Assembly (NCBI GenBank): GCA_014338405.1 | Contig: JTDE01000954.1 | Span: forward strand, 74,942-138,941 | Length of the DNA stretch: 64,000 nucleotides | From: Paragonimus skrjabini miyazakii | Taxonomy: Eukaryota > Platyhelminthes > Trematoda > Plagiorchiida > Troglotrematidae | Direction: 5' to 3' | Shown: positions 25,101 through 39,275 of the stretch, in pieces | How positions within the stretch are numbered: position 1 is the first letter of the stretch | Layout of the letters: each line of letters opens with the position of its first letter | Translations under genes and position numbers: made by a program | The notes under the pieces: generated by a model | Told to the model about the DNA's origin: nothing | The model's database searches: none | The model's input: only the letters and a program-made list of their open reading frames with translations

Positions 25101-26696
25101 TAATGAAAAACAGTCAGTTTTCATCGCTGATTTTGTCAATAGCAGAATTAGACAAATCGTACGAATATTTTGAAGATCTGAACCAAATGTCAAAAATGTC
25201 AAAAAATACGAATTCCAAGCGCAGAAAATAAGAGTGATATTTGTGCATCTAAAACAAAACCGAAGTAATATTCCCAAAATATTTCATTTCCCGCTGCTGG
25301 CAAATAATATAGGTCAGAAAGAGGATAAAACCAAATTTTATACGGATAAAACGCACCATGGATTTCGTTGAATGCCGTTTTATTTCAAAAAAGCCTTTGC
25401 CATCTTCGGATGTCTCCTACTTTACATTTAGGAAGATGAGTAAAGAACAATCTTGTTTGAAGTTAACATCTTTTTACATCTTAACACAGTTTTAAAACAT
25501 ACAAATGAGGAAGATCAGTACTGCAGTGAACTAATGATGCCGGTCCAATGTTGAGCAACAGTGAAAACCATATAAGTTAACTTCTACGCGTCTGCCTGAG
25601 ACACAGATATGAGTCCTGCAAGATACGATCATTACTGGATAACCTGACGATAGTCAATTTTGCAAATTTGCACTCGGGGCGAAAATACAAATTATACTGC
25701 AAATGTAATACCACGAGTTCTTTCGAAAAGTATAACTACCTGTCCAGCTGCTGATACTTGGAAGTTGTGTGCAGTCACCATGTAAAGTAAACAGTTACCG
25801 TGCTCCACTGCCTCATGGTTTACAAACCGAGTGAACCATTCAAGGTGTCAGTTGAGATAAACGATATTGGAATCAATATTCCTCTTACAACCATCAACCA
25901 CAATAAAGACAATGAGACATATTGAGACATTTGCAGTGATAGCGAGGAAGTAGCTTACTGAAGAAAAAGAATGGTTGGTCGCCGTCCGGAGGACACAAGA
26001 AAAGAAACTACCTGATAACAGCAACCATGCCTAATGAAACGCATCACAAACCTTTTAATTAGCCGTGGACAGCAGAGGATCCAAGCGGAGGACTGGCGTG
26101 CCGCAAACTTTGATCACAGTCTAACATCAACAGAAGCAAACAGATACTGGACATATTGTCAAAAATAATACAGAAACATGAGCTGTCGATTGAAACAACA
26201 CTGATAAACGGAGCGCTGTCTGGCGGTGAAAACCTTTTGACAGCACAACAGAAAGATATTAAGGTATACGGAACCTGTTAATATCTGTTGGTAAAACTTT
26301 ACAGCTGAGGAAGGTGCTACGCACCAGGGACCGGCCACATCTTGAAAACAATCAACTCATCATTATGAAGAGGGTACAGAACGGTCTGCGATCAAAACAA
26401 CTGTCATTTATTTGTATTGTCATAAGAGAACGCGTAGTTTAACGTATATATTCTGCTGTTCCCAGGAGGATAGAATGCATATTCGATTTATCTTGACAAA
26501 CGTCAATTTTTCTCATAATGTGTAGAAATGTTTTCATTTTTAGTTAGTTAGACGTACCTCAGTCTCTAAAAACCCTGAGAACCAACAGTGACAGTGCCAC
26601 TGATGCAATCCACTGTAATGCAGTATATTGTGCATATCTACGGCCCAGACGATTTTGATTTGCTGTCAAAAATTCAACAGTGTACAACTATATATT
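22134..26696. other. no supported gene
   Basis: Mostly AT-rich with short frames. A stretch near 26,055-26,166 on the plus strand gives a protein-like run (ISRGQQRIQAEDWRAANFD) and could be an upstream piece of the gypsy remnant, but no motif supports it. Confidence 0.4.
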
Positions 26697-27030
26697 TATA
26701 ATGACTATCCCACATGATGGGTGGAAGCTACTTCAATCACTGATCAGATCGTCGAAACTTTCATGCAAGTTTTCATGAGCAGCCTGGATGTATTGCAGAT
26801 TTATCACAGATGAAGATCCATTTATGGAATTCTAGCGATTTTTGGAAACGTTAAAGAATTACGTAATCCGGCGTCTGCGAATAGCCGTGTATCATTTACA
26901 GACGAATGGGTCAACAGAGCGGTTCAATTTAATTATTAGGAAACCGCTGAAGTTTGCAAGAAGGCACAAAGGAGTTCTTACTACGATAAATGCAGGGAAT
27001 ACGAAATTTTTCATTATTCAAGGTCTTTAG
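26697..27030 (+). pseudogene. gypsy-type (Ty3) integrase remnant
   Basis: WVEATSITDQIVETFMQVF (about 26,722 on) matches the WVEA-x-P-x4-D-x2-A-E-T segment of retroelement integrase cores. After a degraded stretch, ITDEDPFMEF stands where the (H)TDQG block with the second catalytic Asp is expected. YHLQTNGSTERFN (about 26,898) matches YHPQTNGxxERFNRTL, which carries the catalytic Glu. A stop lies near 26,834 and a frame change before it. No LTRs or other domains were found nearby, so only a core-domain relic remains. Confidence 0.7.
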
Positions 27031-30000
27031 GTAAGACGCAGTTCTGAACCGGTAACCATTGAGGAAAACTAGATTAACGAACGATAATCAAAAATGTGTA
27101 AAAATAAACCACCCATTATTCAGAAAAAAATCTGACAGAAATACATATGAAATTCAAGTAAATAGGTCGTTAATTTGTTGACGGAAATTTCGATTTACAA
27201 ATGCGGGCGCACACTGGGCGAATCACAGTAATGCTTTACTGGGTAACTTTTGCTACCACATAACCTTGCGTCTAAAAACCACGAAAATTGAACAGTGCTT
27301 TTGAGTACTTCGACCATCAGCAAATTAAGTGTTGCTTTTTGTGAAGTGACACACTAAATTAACTGTGATTTTGTCTAGCTAAAGACAGTAAGCTGAATTG
27401 ATTCATCCAGCAAACAGTTAGTAACCAGTGAAGAAGTTTGGATTTAATAGAAATCCAATGGTAGTTCCAGTCCATCGTTCGCAGTTGCATGAATGAATTG
27501 AACACCAAGTGCTGCAGCTTTAAAATGTCACCATAAACATTGAACGTAAACGACTTTAAAATGCGGGGCTATGAAATATGCTACCGTCAGTGTTGTCTGT
27601 ATTTAACCACTCTAATTAATATAGTGACTAACGTGGTTTTGTGATCCGGTCAGATTACACAGAGCGGCGTTAGAAAGATCAATCTATAAACTTATATGAA
27701 GATAACTCGAGATTTCCGTACCACACATACACAACCTCATGATTTATTCATTCATATTCACAAACCGCGTGAATTATTCAATTGTTCTGTTTCATTGCAT
27801 CCTACATGTCTAAATGGATTAACAACAAAAAAGATATGTAAGTACATTTGATTATAAATAAATATTTCACTGGGTTGTTTTTCAACCTTGCTAGAACAAA
27901 AACGTCAAACGCTTTTTGAAACAAGTCATACGCGATTCAGGCATTGACACAAAACCTTCATATCAAACGGATCAGTGGCACGTCTATCATTTTGATTTTC
28001 AACAACATTACCTTGGCAACTGTAAGTCAACAGACCGTGAACAGAGTGTATGTCGATGTAATCATAGATCAAAATGTGACAGTCAGCGGCGGTGTGTTTT
28101 CTAGCCTTGTCAAAATGGTTCAGTAGTGTTTTAGTTACACACGGTAAATCTGTTTTCTTTGTTTCATTCAGCTTCAGTGGCTAGCTGTGTGCAATCGATG
28201 ACAAGGTATATTCCCTCTGGGTAACCCTGTTTGCGTTTGAAAGGTGTTTACGCAATTCGTCAACCGATATGACACCAATATCGTGCAGCTGGGTTGATTC
28301 TTTCGAGAAATGATTAAATTGACAAATTCAGGCAGTACTCGAATCAGCAACTTTGTTAATACATGCAGAAACTACCGTCCACAAGGGAATCCATTCCATG
28401 AATATCGATCGAGAAATGAAACGGACTTGGGTCATTTGTTCCATAACGGCACTGATCTTAAAGCTGGTGGTTTAGTGAGCAGATAATCAGTGTTGAGAAG
28501 TACGTGATAAACTCAAATCCATATGTATTCAAAGTAACCTAACCAGGGACAAAACCGGTTATAGGGGTGACCGTTTGAGGTTGAGCACCAAGAAGTACTA
28601 TAGACAAAGTTTTGTTTTTGAACGATAAATATGAGTTCAAAAACACACATCACAGAATTCATATTGTTTGTTAAACACTTGACCAGTCTTGATTTCCAAC
28701 ACGGGTGCATTTGGCATGATCGACCCTCATAAAATACATTTATCTGTTGAAAAATTGTGACAGATAAAGTTAACCAACATACCTTACACTTTAAAAACAA
28801 TGCAGACGTCACCGCCTGAGGGCAAATTCACGACTATCAGGTTAGCTTTCGAACGAAATTGCTTGCGTTGTTGTGTTACAGATAGGACAACGTAATTAAT
28901 TCTATCACACTATGCCATGTCGGTTGTATAATTTCTGGCCCATTTCAATCTGATGGGTCAGAAAGACTAGGCACATGTTTGTTGTTTACTTAAGTGTATC
29001 CTGAACACGTTTGATTAACAGTAAATTTGGAGAACTATCCGATTCGCAAAACTAGGTGCGGTTTTGCTCGGTTCATTGACATGTGTTACAGGATAAATCC
29101 GCATAATTTACACGATCATATTTAATTTCACCTATGGACTGCAATACACCGGTGTGTATATCAGGTTCTGCTGGAAAAAAACAAGATAAACTGGTGCGGT
29201 CAACTTCCGAGTGCGATATTTTTATAAACTTGTGTGACTGCGAATCAGTAAATTAGCTTTTTTTAATTAACTTGTGTTCCTAAGCCAACAGAATATTTAA
29301 CTTTAATTGAACGCTAATGAAAATGTGTGAAGCACATAGTGAGTCCTTTCATTTTATGCGTCAGTATTTCACAGATCAAAAAGATCAAAACATAATTTCG
29401 GGGAAGTCAGTCATGGTTAGCAGAAGGGTAATGAGGGATAGTCTCGTTAAACTTTTTGTTGGTCTACGAAGAAGAATATTAATGAATGAGTACTTGGACA
29501 ACTGTTCATTAGGTCAGTGAATTTGGGTACGTTCGACAAATTTGACGTAATGTATACAAAACGGGAAGAGGCTTACCAAAATATTTCTATGATACAGGAT
29601 GTCACAGGATTGTGAACATTTACTGATTGACTAACTGGAAGGCTAGTCACCAAGATTTGGGACGTTTAGACTATACAACGTCATACGGTTGTGGTCTTTA
29701 TTATGTTTCAGAGGACAAACTGTTTATATGACCGTTGGCCAGGGCAGTTTTAGGGTTTACACAACCTTTCGTTGATAGAGATTTAGATGACGTAGTAGAA
29801 TGGCCGTCCGTTCAGAGGTGGATAGGATCTGTTGCTTGACCAACATAAGCTTGATAACCGGAAGAGTTTGCACAACCCGGGTAGCATAGGCGGAGTCAAC
29901 TCATTGGTTAGTATCAAACCGGTGTTGCAGTGACTGTGTTGTTGCTGAATTTGGTCAAAGCGACTCCGAATCTCACTGGACGATTTACTTGCAGGACCCT

Positions 30001-33000
30001 AACAGAAGACCTCGTCAGGCAACCTACACCTTGTTGAGCAGATTGAGAATATAGGCACGGATTGTTCGAGGACAAGGCTTTCCTCTTACAAGCTGGAGGT
30101 CAGAAAATGGAGTCTAATTAATCCACTACGTAGTGCTAACTCCTGGGTTGTGCATGACAGTTTGGTGAAGCCTTCTTTTGCTGTATATCTTCGGGATAGT
30201 GGAAAAATACATGAGGCTTTACTCTCCACTCTTTTAATCAGATCTAACGACCGGACATTAATATTGGTGAACCGTCGGTTGGGCGGTTATACATTGAATG
30301 CCTTGTACCCTGAAACACTTCTCATTTCGCAAAGAATGTTGAACCTATGTTATACAATCTATACTGCACAGTTTTGAAGATCTTATAATAAGTAACGGAA
30401 AATTATTCTGGTCATACTTGCCATTATTGTCTACTTTGGTTATCGTTTTATTTACTATTTATCTGTTGCTTCTTATCTGCTACGTTTTGCTGACAGTAGT
30501 GGCTAAATCTGAACAAAAGCCTGGTTTCGTCAAAGTTAATTTATAATTTGGTGAATTGTCTACATCGATCAGTAAGATATGGGAGATATGTTTCTAAAAG
30601 GGTTTGTTAGACAATATCATCTTAGCTCAAAATGGAACTGATAGATAGTAAACATCAGCAGATTCTGAATAAGAACTTTTAAAAACTTCATTTTATGATA
30701 GCTACCTAGATCGTTAGTTTTGGAATTAAGTGTTTTGTCTGGCAGAAGTCATGAAAAGTGTACAGGTGAGTTTACCTGTAGCCTCAGAAGAGACTCGGCT
30801 GCTTAGTAATGGTCATATGTGTATTCAAAAACTAACCGTACCATCTAAACGCGATGACTACTGGTGAAGTTAAACTTCTATATTTAGGATGTCTAAGAAG
30901 TTCAATCCTCATCACACATCCGAATAATTATAACGGAACTATGCCTCAAATTTTTGTACGTAAAACAGTGTTGAAATCAGAGCATACTTGCGGCGGTAAC
31001 GTTCAGCTTCTTTCACAGTACACGAAAGTTGCCCGTTGTACAAACGTAACTTATCTGTACAATTTAAATGAATTTTAGTATACTTGAAAATCAATGATTT
31101 TCGAATAACGTGTAAACAAGTAGTAGGGATAGTAAAATTGTCAGTAATAACTGAATGATCATATGTTACTAATGAATCAAAAGTGCAACTACTGTCTAGA
31201 ACATCACAGGTCAATAAACATTTCCTTTTTGACTAATAATGCTTTGTAAATGTGAATGATGTTGATTAAAACTCACTTTGTTGATAGCAGGCATTGCGTT
31301 CATCTGGTCTTTTCAGGCACACTATTTCAAAGGTGCATATTAAACTGGGTTTCAACCTTGTTAGAATCAATCAGCTGAACATATCTTAATCACTACGGCA
31401 ATGTGAATTCACAAACGAAGTTGCTTAAGTAGGACAAATTATGTGGGTACGATAGCCACTGCGGGTGCCTCAAAAAGGCTAAGCAAGAGTTGTAATCCCA
31501 ATCGCAGCAGAACCAAGTAAGAATATGTATCTTTTCAAAAGGGCTGATTGAAACGTCTATGACAATGGGAGAACTGTGATCAACTGAGACCATTTGCTCG
31601 GGTGTTCCTAACCATATCCCCAAGCACTTTTCAGTAGTAAAAATACCAATGAGTATTCACAAGGATTTTTGCGATCTCAACCTCACGAGAAACCATGACT
31701 GTGTTATCACTTCCCCTGACTGTAGACAACCAAGCTATATGATCTTTACTCATAAACGAATGTGTCCAGTATGAGTTCAGTAGAGCTGTGGGTAAAACAA
31801 GATTTTGTTCAACTCTGTGTTTAATTCATCAATCATTATCACGCAAAAAGTACATCGCCGATTAAGTATGTTAAGACCAAACTAAAGAAACCTGAGTTAT
31901 TTGATACGTGAACCTTGTAACGGTCTAAAAAGAAGTAATCTATCAAAACGCAAAAGTTAGATCCCAAGCGTTTTTCGCCAGTTGTTTTTATTGACTTTAT
32001 TTTCGGAGAGAAATAATAGACCATCAATTAATATTATAGGCAACCATCTGCGCATCCTGACCATCTAGATTTTCTAAACCGATATAAGGCCATAAACACA
32101 GTCTCAAACAATCTGTTGTCAAAGAAATTTGGGTTAACTATCTGTATAGGATGATGAGGTCATCCACGAGTCAAATTAGGCAAACTTGCACATCAGACAG
32201 TCGTGACTTACAGATCTCTTGATATTTCACAATATATTTTAAGTTGGAAAAAATTAACTACCGTTTTTTTTAATAAAATAGACGAAAACAATCGTTTGCT
32301 TTAATCCAGTTTTGCAGGATTTACTCACTGTTTTGGAAGATCTGTGCGACTCTTGACAGACATTATATCCGATTGATCATCTTGCTCTATCCTTATCGAT
32401 ATTCATTCAAATACATTAGTTTTGATGACGTTTGCAAGCACTTCGCTGGGTCATTTTTGATGTAATCCTAGCGTGTGTCTTAAACTAGGGACTTCTGTTG
32501 GTCCATCGGTAGCCAGTCATTTTTTTGTTGTATGTCATTTAAGTTAACGTCAACGCGAACCACGTTTTCAAGTTTTCTAATTAGTTTGAATATGTTCACT
32601 CTACAGTGGTGATCAACTTTGCCCGGAAGTTCATCGTTGGACTCAATCTTCTGAAGTTTAACTGTTAACCTGATCAAATAGTGAAACATTTTGTTAGGAC
32701 ATTGTAGAAATGCCATAGAATGTAACAGATCATTTTTGCTTATAAAAGAAAACTGACAGATCTGGATAGAATTTCTTTCACATTGTGGTACATGATATAT
32801 GCATTTTGACTGAACCCTCTGCTTTGTTCGTTTCGATCCTGACTTTAGGCCATTTCATCTTTACGTTTGGTTTGTAATGTCAACTGCTCATTTGTTTGGC
32901 TTGCTTTCTATCCTGTGTTTAATGCTGATTATCTGTTCGTTTCCGTTGCTCCGTTGCTGGCGCTTAATTCGTTGTTGTTACACTTATTAACGGCGCGAAA

Positions 33001-35332
33001 AGCCTTGCTACAAGATGTTTGTGCTTATCGAACTAGATTCCTTATTAATGATGACATTATTCAGACAGTCGCTGTGCCATATTGTTCTTCTGAAAATTGA
33101 CGATGCGAATCTAACTTGGTGTTATGAAATTCGATACCTATGTCGCATCCTTGTGTTACACAATGACGAAACTTTCCAGAATAACATTAAAGCGCATTGA
33201 AATCAGAAACCCATACACTCCATATACGTGAATTAGTTTTGTCATTTATCATGTCCCATATACGGGCGGATGCTTTTCAGATTTATCGCTGTTTGGCTAT
33301 AGTCACATCGTGAATCCAACAAACGCCTAATCTAAAAACGTTAGCCATGGTAACTTTGAGTGGTTGAACTAAATACTTATCAGTAGTTTAGTCAAAGTAA
33401 TCTTTGCAAGAGCCGTAACACGAAGGATTTTACGTGAGTGTAGTTCTGACAGCTATATAGTTTGAAAGGGTTGTTTCGTTACTGAACTGGAGCGTGTATT
33501 CAATTCTAGCTCGCTCAAAAAACAATCATTGTATCATTCACAATCTTGGTTGAAAATATTTTCACACAATCACTGACTACAATCCAATCCAAGTAAGTGT
33601 CCGCACGAATCAAAAAAATGGTCTATCAGCTGAAGTGGAAGTCACATTGGTTTCATGGAAGTTTGAAAAAACTTAAATTTGCCGCAAAGGCAAACATCAC
33701 AATTGAGCTTCCTGGTTTTGGTCGAGCCGAATAAAAAATAGCAATCACTATTTTTCATGTTTCTATTTATTTATCCGTGTGATCAGTTAGAAGTCATCCA
33801 AAATCCGTGTTTCATAGTGAAATTCAAAACTAAATTTTTAGGTGGCGTCTCCTTGTGTTAAAATTGACGTGAACCCAAAACAGACAAGGTCATATCCACA
33901 ATATTAACATACAAGAAAGTGAGGAGTTGAAAAACACGCATGAAAGAAACAATCTTTCGTTATCAGATGTTTTAATTGTTCAGTGAAACTGAATGACTAG
34001 AAAATGACTTATAAAAACGCTTTACAGCGATTTGTGATTTTGGTTGACGTAAGCAAATTTGTGAGTCAAATTTAAATAAATCAAGAACCTTAGTTTTCTT
34101 ACTTGAACATGTAACACATTTACTTTTAACTATTCAATTCTGGGTTTTTCTTTAAAACAAAGCGACTCCGTTTTTCTGTACGGAAGCACAATTATTTACT
34201 CAAGATCAGTATAAGGAAAGTTGGTTAGTGAGTGCTGTTTACATTTTTGCATAACTCACCCCATTATTTTGATATAGTTTCATATTGGGCGAGTAACTTG
34301 TATAGACCTCATTGTTGCGATCACTACAACAAACGTTGATCAACAGAATCTTGTCACAAATGTGCACATCTTTTACAAAGGCTAACCAGTTAGCGGCGCA
34401 TTTTACATCTGAATTGATGAACTGTAGACTACGTAATCAAACGAGTCAGTACTTGGTAACGCAGGTGATTGGTTAACTATTGATGAGGCGTAGAAGAAAA
34501 AAGCTACATAAAATAGGTTGCTTTTGTAAGGCTAATCCAAAGAGCTGTTAACAAACATGAAACGTATATAATACACATTTGAGCGGCTGAGAAGCATTTG
34601 CTAGATTTGATGGGATACCAAATCAGTCGCTGTACAATTAGTGGAGGATAGTTACTGAAGCTGCAAACGTTTGTCAACGTGTTCCTGTCGGATGATAATG
34701 TTCATTGAAAACTTTTGTCCAAAAGATTATACTTTAGCAGGAGATGAATCATGATGATTTTTTTCTGATAGTTAACATCTGGCGTTTACCTAAGTAAAAG
34801 GATTTCTGGAATTCCAGCCGACCAGTTAACGATCAGTGTCAGTCAACTCAACAAGAATGGCAATCAATGATCCATGGAACAGCAATAACGTAATATATAG
34901 GTCGACAGGTCACATAGGCAATTACATTACGATAAAAAACGATCATAGCTTAACACAACTGACGGGCTGATCAGCATTAAATTTCACGGGGGACTGACAA
35001 AGCAGAGTGTAAGAATTCGAGCTGAGTTAGAACATACGTAGCCGTACGTAACCTGTTCTTTGCGGTAGATATGGCTACGAACATGGTAGCGAGTTGGCAA
35101 GTTTTCTTTATTTATACAACTCTGGTCCTAAACAACCGTATCCGTTTTGTCTTAGTATGTAACTGCTGTCGTTATTCACCAATTTATTGATTATACGTCC
35201 TGTTTCGCGTATTGACACTGCTTCTTAATTAGACAGTTGAAATTCTGTATATCTCATATTAATATTAATAAATGCTCATTTCGCTCCAAACGTCGAATAC
35301 ACGAACATACAAAAATCGTCTAAAAACAAACA
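27031..35332. other. no supported gene over about 8 kb
   Basis: Frames of 60-100 codons occur on both strands, but none carries a recognisable domain or a convincing pair of splice sites. Probably intergenic or intronic. Confidence 0.4.
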
Positions 35333-35458
35333 CTTGTTTCTGGGATGGTTTGATAACCCCTGTGTCGTATAGGTTGCCAGATTGTACATCTTCTACTTGC
35401 TCTGCAAAATAAAAGACGAGCTGATCTAAAGCAGGATTACCAAAATAATCATTGTTAG
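35333..35458 (-). CDS. candidate exon, unrecognised
   Basis: On the minus strand, a TTCATTTTATGTCAG acceptor precedes an open stretch of 126 nt (phase 1 in, phase 1 out) that includes NNDYFGNPALDQLVFYFAEQ and ends near a possible GTGTTT donor. The composition looks like a globular protein rather than random translation. No neighbouring exon was linked and no family recognised. Confidence 0.22.
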
Positions 35459-38138
35459 CTGACATAAAATGAATGGTATGTTCTTTTTACAGCATTTTAC
35501 ATGCAGTATGTATTTCAAAAATTAACAAAAACAACACAGTACAAATGTATTAGACAAAAAGGGAGTGAGTTTAAAAAGTGCAGAGAGTTTCAACTAGTCA
35601 AGCGATTTCGCAACTGGCTGACAAACTTGATGACAATTATTGGTCTATTTTTCTTGGAAACAGCGTTAGGCTTGAGACACTGAACTTTTCGATAATGAAG
35701 TTTGATAGGCAGGAACAACGCTGAAAGAAATAATTCAGTATACACATTGTAATACAGCTTTAAACAGTCGCGTATAGTATAAGGTATGTGACCACTGAGT
35801 TGACGATCGAATCGCTTGAAAGCATTTGTAATAAATTTGGTCACAACCTCCAAAAGTGCAAACAAGTTGAATGTACACTATTGATACGTTAAACGCAAAC
35901 AAAGATGGGTTCAGCTGCTAAAAGAAATCTAGGCAAGAGCAACATAAGTATGGGAAGTATAACACATTATGTCGGTTCATGTAAAGCATTGGCCGTGTTG
36001 GTTTCTTTAAATTACTGTGTACGGCATTTTCCTATTTACTCCTAGTCACATTCTAGCACTGTTGTGTTGGTGTCTCCAAGAAACTGTTTAGGGCCATTGT
36101 ACCTAACTGGGTTTGGTTTGTAGACACAATAACAATATTTATGAACGCACATTTTGCTTCCTTAACCAAAAGCAGATAAACAGTCAGAGTACTTTTAGCC
36201 AGATCCATACTTTGTCAACACGAACTAGTCACATTTGCCCTTGCGGACTAAGCAACACCCGTCTAAGCCCTCAATGACCGTTGAAAACATTGGTAGTCAA
36301 CACCATCGGTTGGTACGTTATGGTTTACTCTGGTCAGTGATAGATAGGTCTAAGTCGCAAGGCCACGCTGTTTTCCGTTTAAACCAATACTTCCCAGATC
36401 CAGTCAAACCAGATAGACAAGGTTTATGTCCGTGTTTTTGGCAAGTCAGTTTGTTTTCATTTCTGTTTGACTTAAAATATTGAATAACTTGGGAAGAAAG
36501 TTTCGCTAAGACAAGTATGGTGAAATTTGATTCTTATCAGATAAAGGAAAGCCTGTCACATTATGATGCCGCCAGTAAACCATTGAAAATAATTAAAATA
36601 TTCACCTCTGGTATAAAAAGGCGATTATTCAGGTCCTCGGCTAATCGTGTCTATCAGTTGTCTCAATCATCAGAAAAGAATCATTTCCAATCTAACCTAA
36701 AATGAGTTTCAGTGCGAACAACTTCAGTCTGTGACATTCGAATTTGTATTATAGGGTTTGAGTAAACTCTGCCAACACTGTCACGTTATTCTACAACACT
36801 AATTTCCCAACTAACAGCTCATTACCGGTCTAACAATCTTCGAGTATCCTTAGGAAAAATGTATATAAGAATGGAACGGAAAAGTCTGTGTGAAAAGCAG
36901 CCTACGTTTTACTCAGCAGGAATTCCTGTAAATGATGTTTGTATTTAAGCAATTCAAACAAGCGTTGTCATTTATAAACACTTCAGATAGCCATGGTTGG
37001 TTCATCCTGACGGCTAGTATTAATGAGAGTGATGACTGTTTACATAAGGATTGCTTGTTTGAATGATCGATCGAATAATATTACACCAGAGGGACCACCA
37101 AATTACGCGAAATCGATTGTGAATGTGAATTTTATAGTAAACATCATGGATGTGTTGGCACAGTTCAAGTCCGAACACTTGTAATTGTAGCCCGTGCAGA
37201 CTAAGCACCTCAAGTTGGATGTGCGCATTCCGTATTATACTGGGCAACGTCGCTGGCGGTTGGCCTAGCACAACAGTAATGACAGGCAGTAATGATCAGA
37301 AGACTGAAAAGTGGAAAAGCTAATCGGAAACATTTCGCATGAAAACTTTCAAGACTGAAGTCAACATTTACAACCGCCTATAAACGTTAAGACTTGGCTT
37401 CTGTACAGACTATTCTATGGTGAAGTCTACATCTGTTGTCATGTATGTTTGGTAGTTAACACCTTGTCTAGCTGAGAACCTTTCTTGTAGTAATAATGCA
37501 TACCAATTGAGCGTTTCAAATATACTTTGTTGGCGTTATAGGTTAGGCGAATCATAGGTAATTGACTAAAAACGTATGATTCGCCCAGAAAGCAGTCGCA
37601 CGTTTTGACTGAGTACCAACGACTTTGATGAACAAACATGGTAGAAACTAATTTTTCAAACTATGCAACAAATAATTTTTATTAAATCACGTATTCCGTG
37701 AGGCTTTACAGTTTTATCTTGAAATCGGAGGTTCCGTGAAGAACATTTCAGCCTATTTACTTATCAACAGCTTAAACAAACAGAATGCTTTCGCACTGTT
37801 GACACAACCGTAACAACGACAAATTTAGGTCAGAGATAGTGATAACATGGCGCAGGTTTGATATTTTGTTTCGTAATTTTTCCCGCCGAATTTTGAAAAC
37901 GTATAAAATGTGTTCATGCTGACAAACGTTATCAGAATTGATGTATTTTACTATTGAGTTATGTTGAGCTTAGTGCATGTAAACCGGTTAGTATCAGGCT
38001 GGTTTGTGTGCTAATTGGTTATTGAAATAATGTGAACGTAAGGCAAAAGGGGGAGCTTTGTATTCTGCAAATATGAACGGCTGTTTTCAATAATTTGCAA
38101 GAAACCTGAGGTACCAGTCATGTCACACGAGAAGGTAC
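35459..38138. other. no supported gene
   Basis: A minus-strand frame at 37,020-37,271 follows a plausible acceptor, but lacks a donor and any recognisable motif. Otherwise nothing. Confidence 0.35.
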
Positions 38139-38245
38139 TTGGAGTATAAGAATGTGTCCAGATGCAAAGTTTTTATGGAACGTTTTAACCGTTGCATGAA
38201 TATCGCTATCAGTAACAGAACCGGGACAAACCCATGGGTGTTTTT
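38139..38245 (-). CDS. weak candidate exon
   Basis: Minus strand: acceptor ATTTGCTTTGAATCCTACAG, then 107 nt open with KHPWVCPGSVTDSDIHATVK, then a poor donor (GTACCT). The frame is open well beyond both ends (38,118-38,408). Not recognised. Confidence 0.15.
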
Positions 38246-39102
38246 CTGTAGGATTCAAAGCAAATGATAGGATTACACACCTTGGCTTCGGATTAATCCC
38301 AAATTTGTTACGGAAAGTTACCATTTTGAATTCTGTAGTAAGAGGACGAAAAGTCATCAAAATGTCTATTTTACCAACTCTATGTTTTCCAGCGACAGAG
38401 TTAGACAATATTCTTCATAGCTTTGAGAAGCTATTTGCAAAATGCATTTGTACGCCACACAGTAACTTATTTTATGTCAGTTCCATTCGTCCGAAAGATT
38501 TACTTTCACGTCTATTTTTTTCGGCGCACTTACAAATGCTATTTGACGTGGATGAGAGGAGAATTTGGCTTAGACATTTTTTGTAATGACAGAAAGTTTG
38601 TATATCGTTATTTGTAATATTGGCAAATGTTATCTTGCCGAAGGTGTCCCGCCCAATTCTTGGTCCACCAAAGTAACACAGTTTCTGGGTGCAATGATAT
38701 ATCTGGCAGATACTGTAATCTGCTAAGAACTTAGCTATAAATGGACACTTAAAACATTGCAAACGTGAAAATAACCCCATCAAATCAAAAGAATATGGCA
38801 TGCAAATTTATTGACATTTGCAACTGAGAACAACTTTACGCACTTGGGGACTTCCCCCGCACGGAAATTTTAAGAAGGAGTACTAGAGTCAGGGTCCATT
38901 TTGATTTCAGTTCATCAGGTGATACTAATTGGAGTTAACTGGGTGGTTGTTTTGTGTCGTTCACCAATTCCAAAACAATGCGTACTGTACTAAACAGGAT
39001 CTCCTTTTGAATGTTAAAATTAGGTGCATGCCCCTCTGCCAAAAGACCACAACGAACTACGACATGTGTTAGGTGTATTGCAATAGTATTTCCGAGTTAT
39101 TC
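38246..39102. other. no supported gene
   Basis: Open frames on both strands between 38,305 and 38,801 overlap and none has a recognisable motif. Confidence 0.35.
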
Positions 39103-39275
39103 TCAAATTTCTTCTAATATCTTGAGGGTCTCTTCTGTGAGGTTCATAAGTTGTCCTGTGAGCAAACCAGCATCAACAGTCTCATCGGACTTTAGCCGAA
39201 TCCTTTCAATCTGGTGCCATCTTTGTCCATTATTCTCCAAGCCGTATTCAACGCTCAAATTCACTCTTTTACAAA
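39103..39275 (-). CDS. weak candidate terminal exon
   Basis: Minus strand: a pyrimidine-containing stretch ending CTTAGTCCAG, then 57 codons ending at TGA (39,103-39,105), including WHQIERIRLKSDETVDAGLL and LTEETLKILEEI. It is acidic and helical in character. The opposite strand holds a 183-codon frame (39,011-39,562), the longest in the window, which resembles no protein I know and may be its shadow. No AATAAA was noted just after the stop. Confidence 0.2.
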
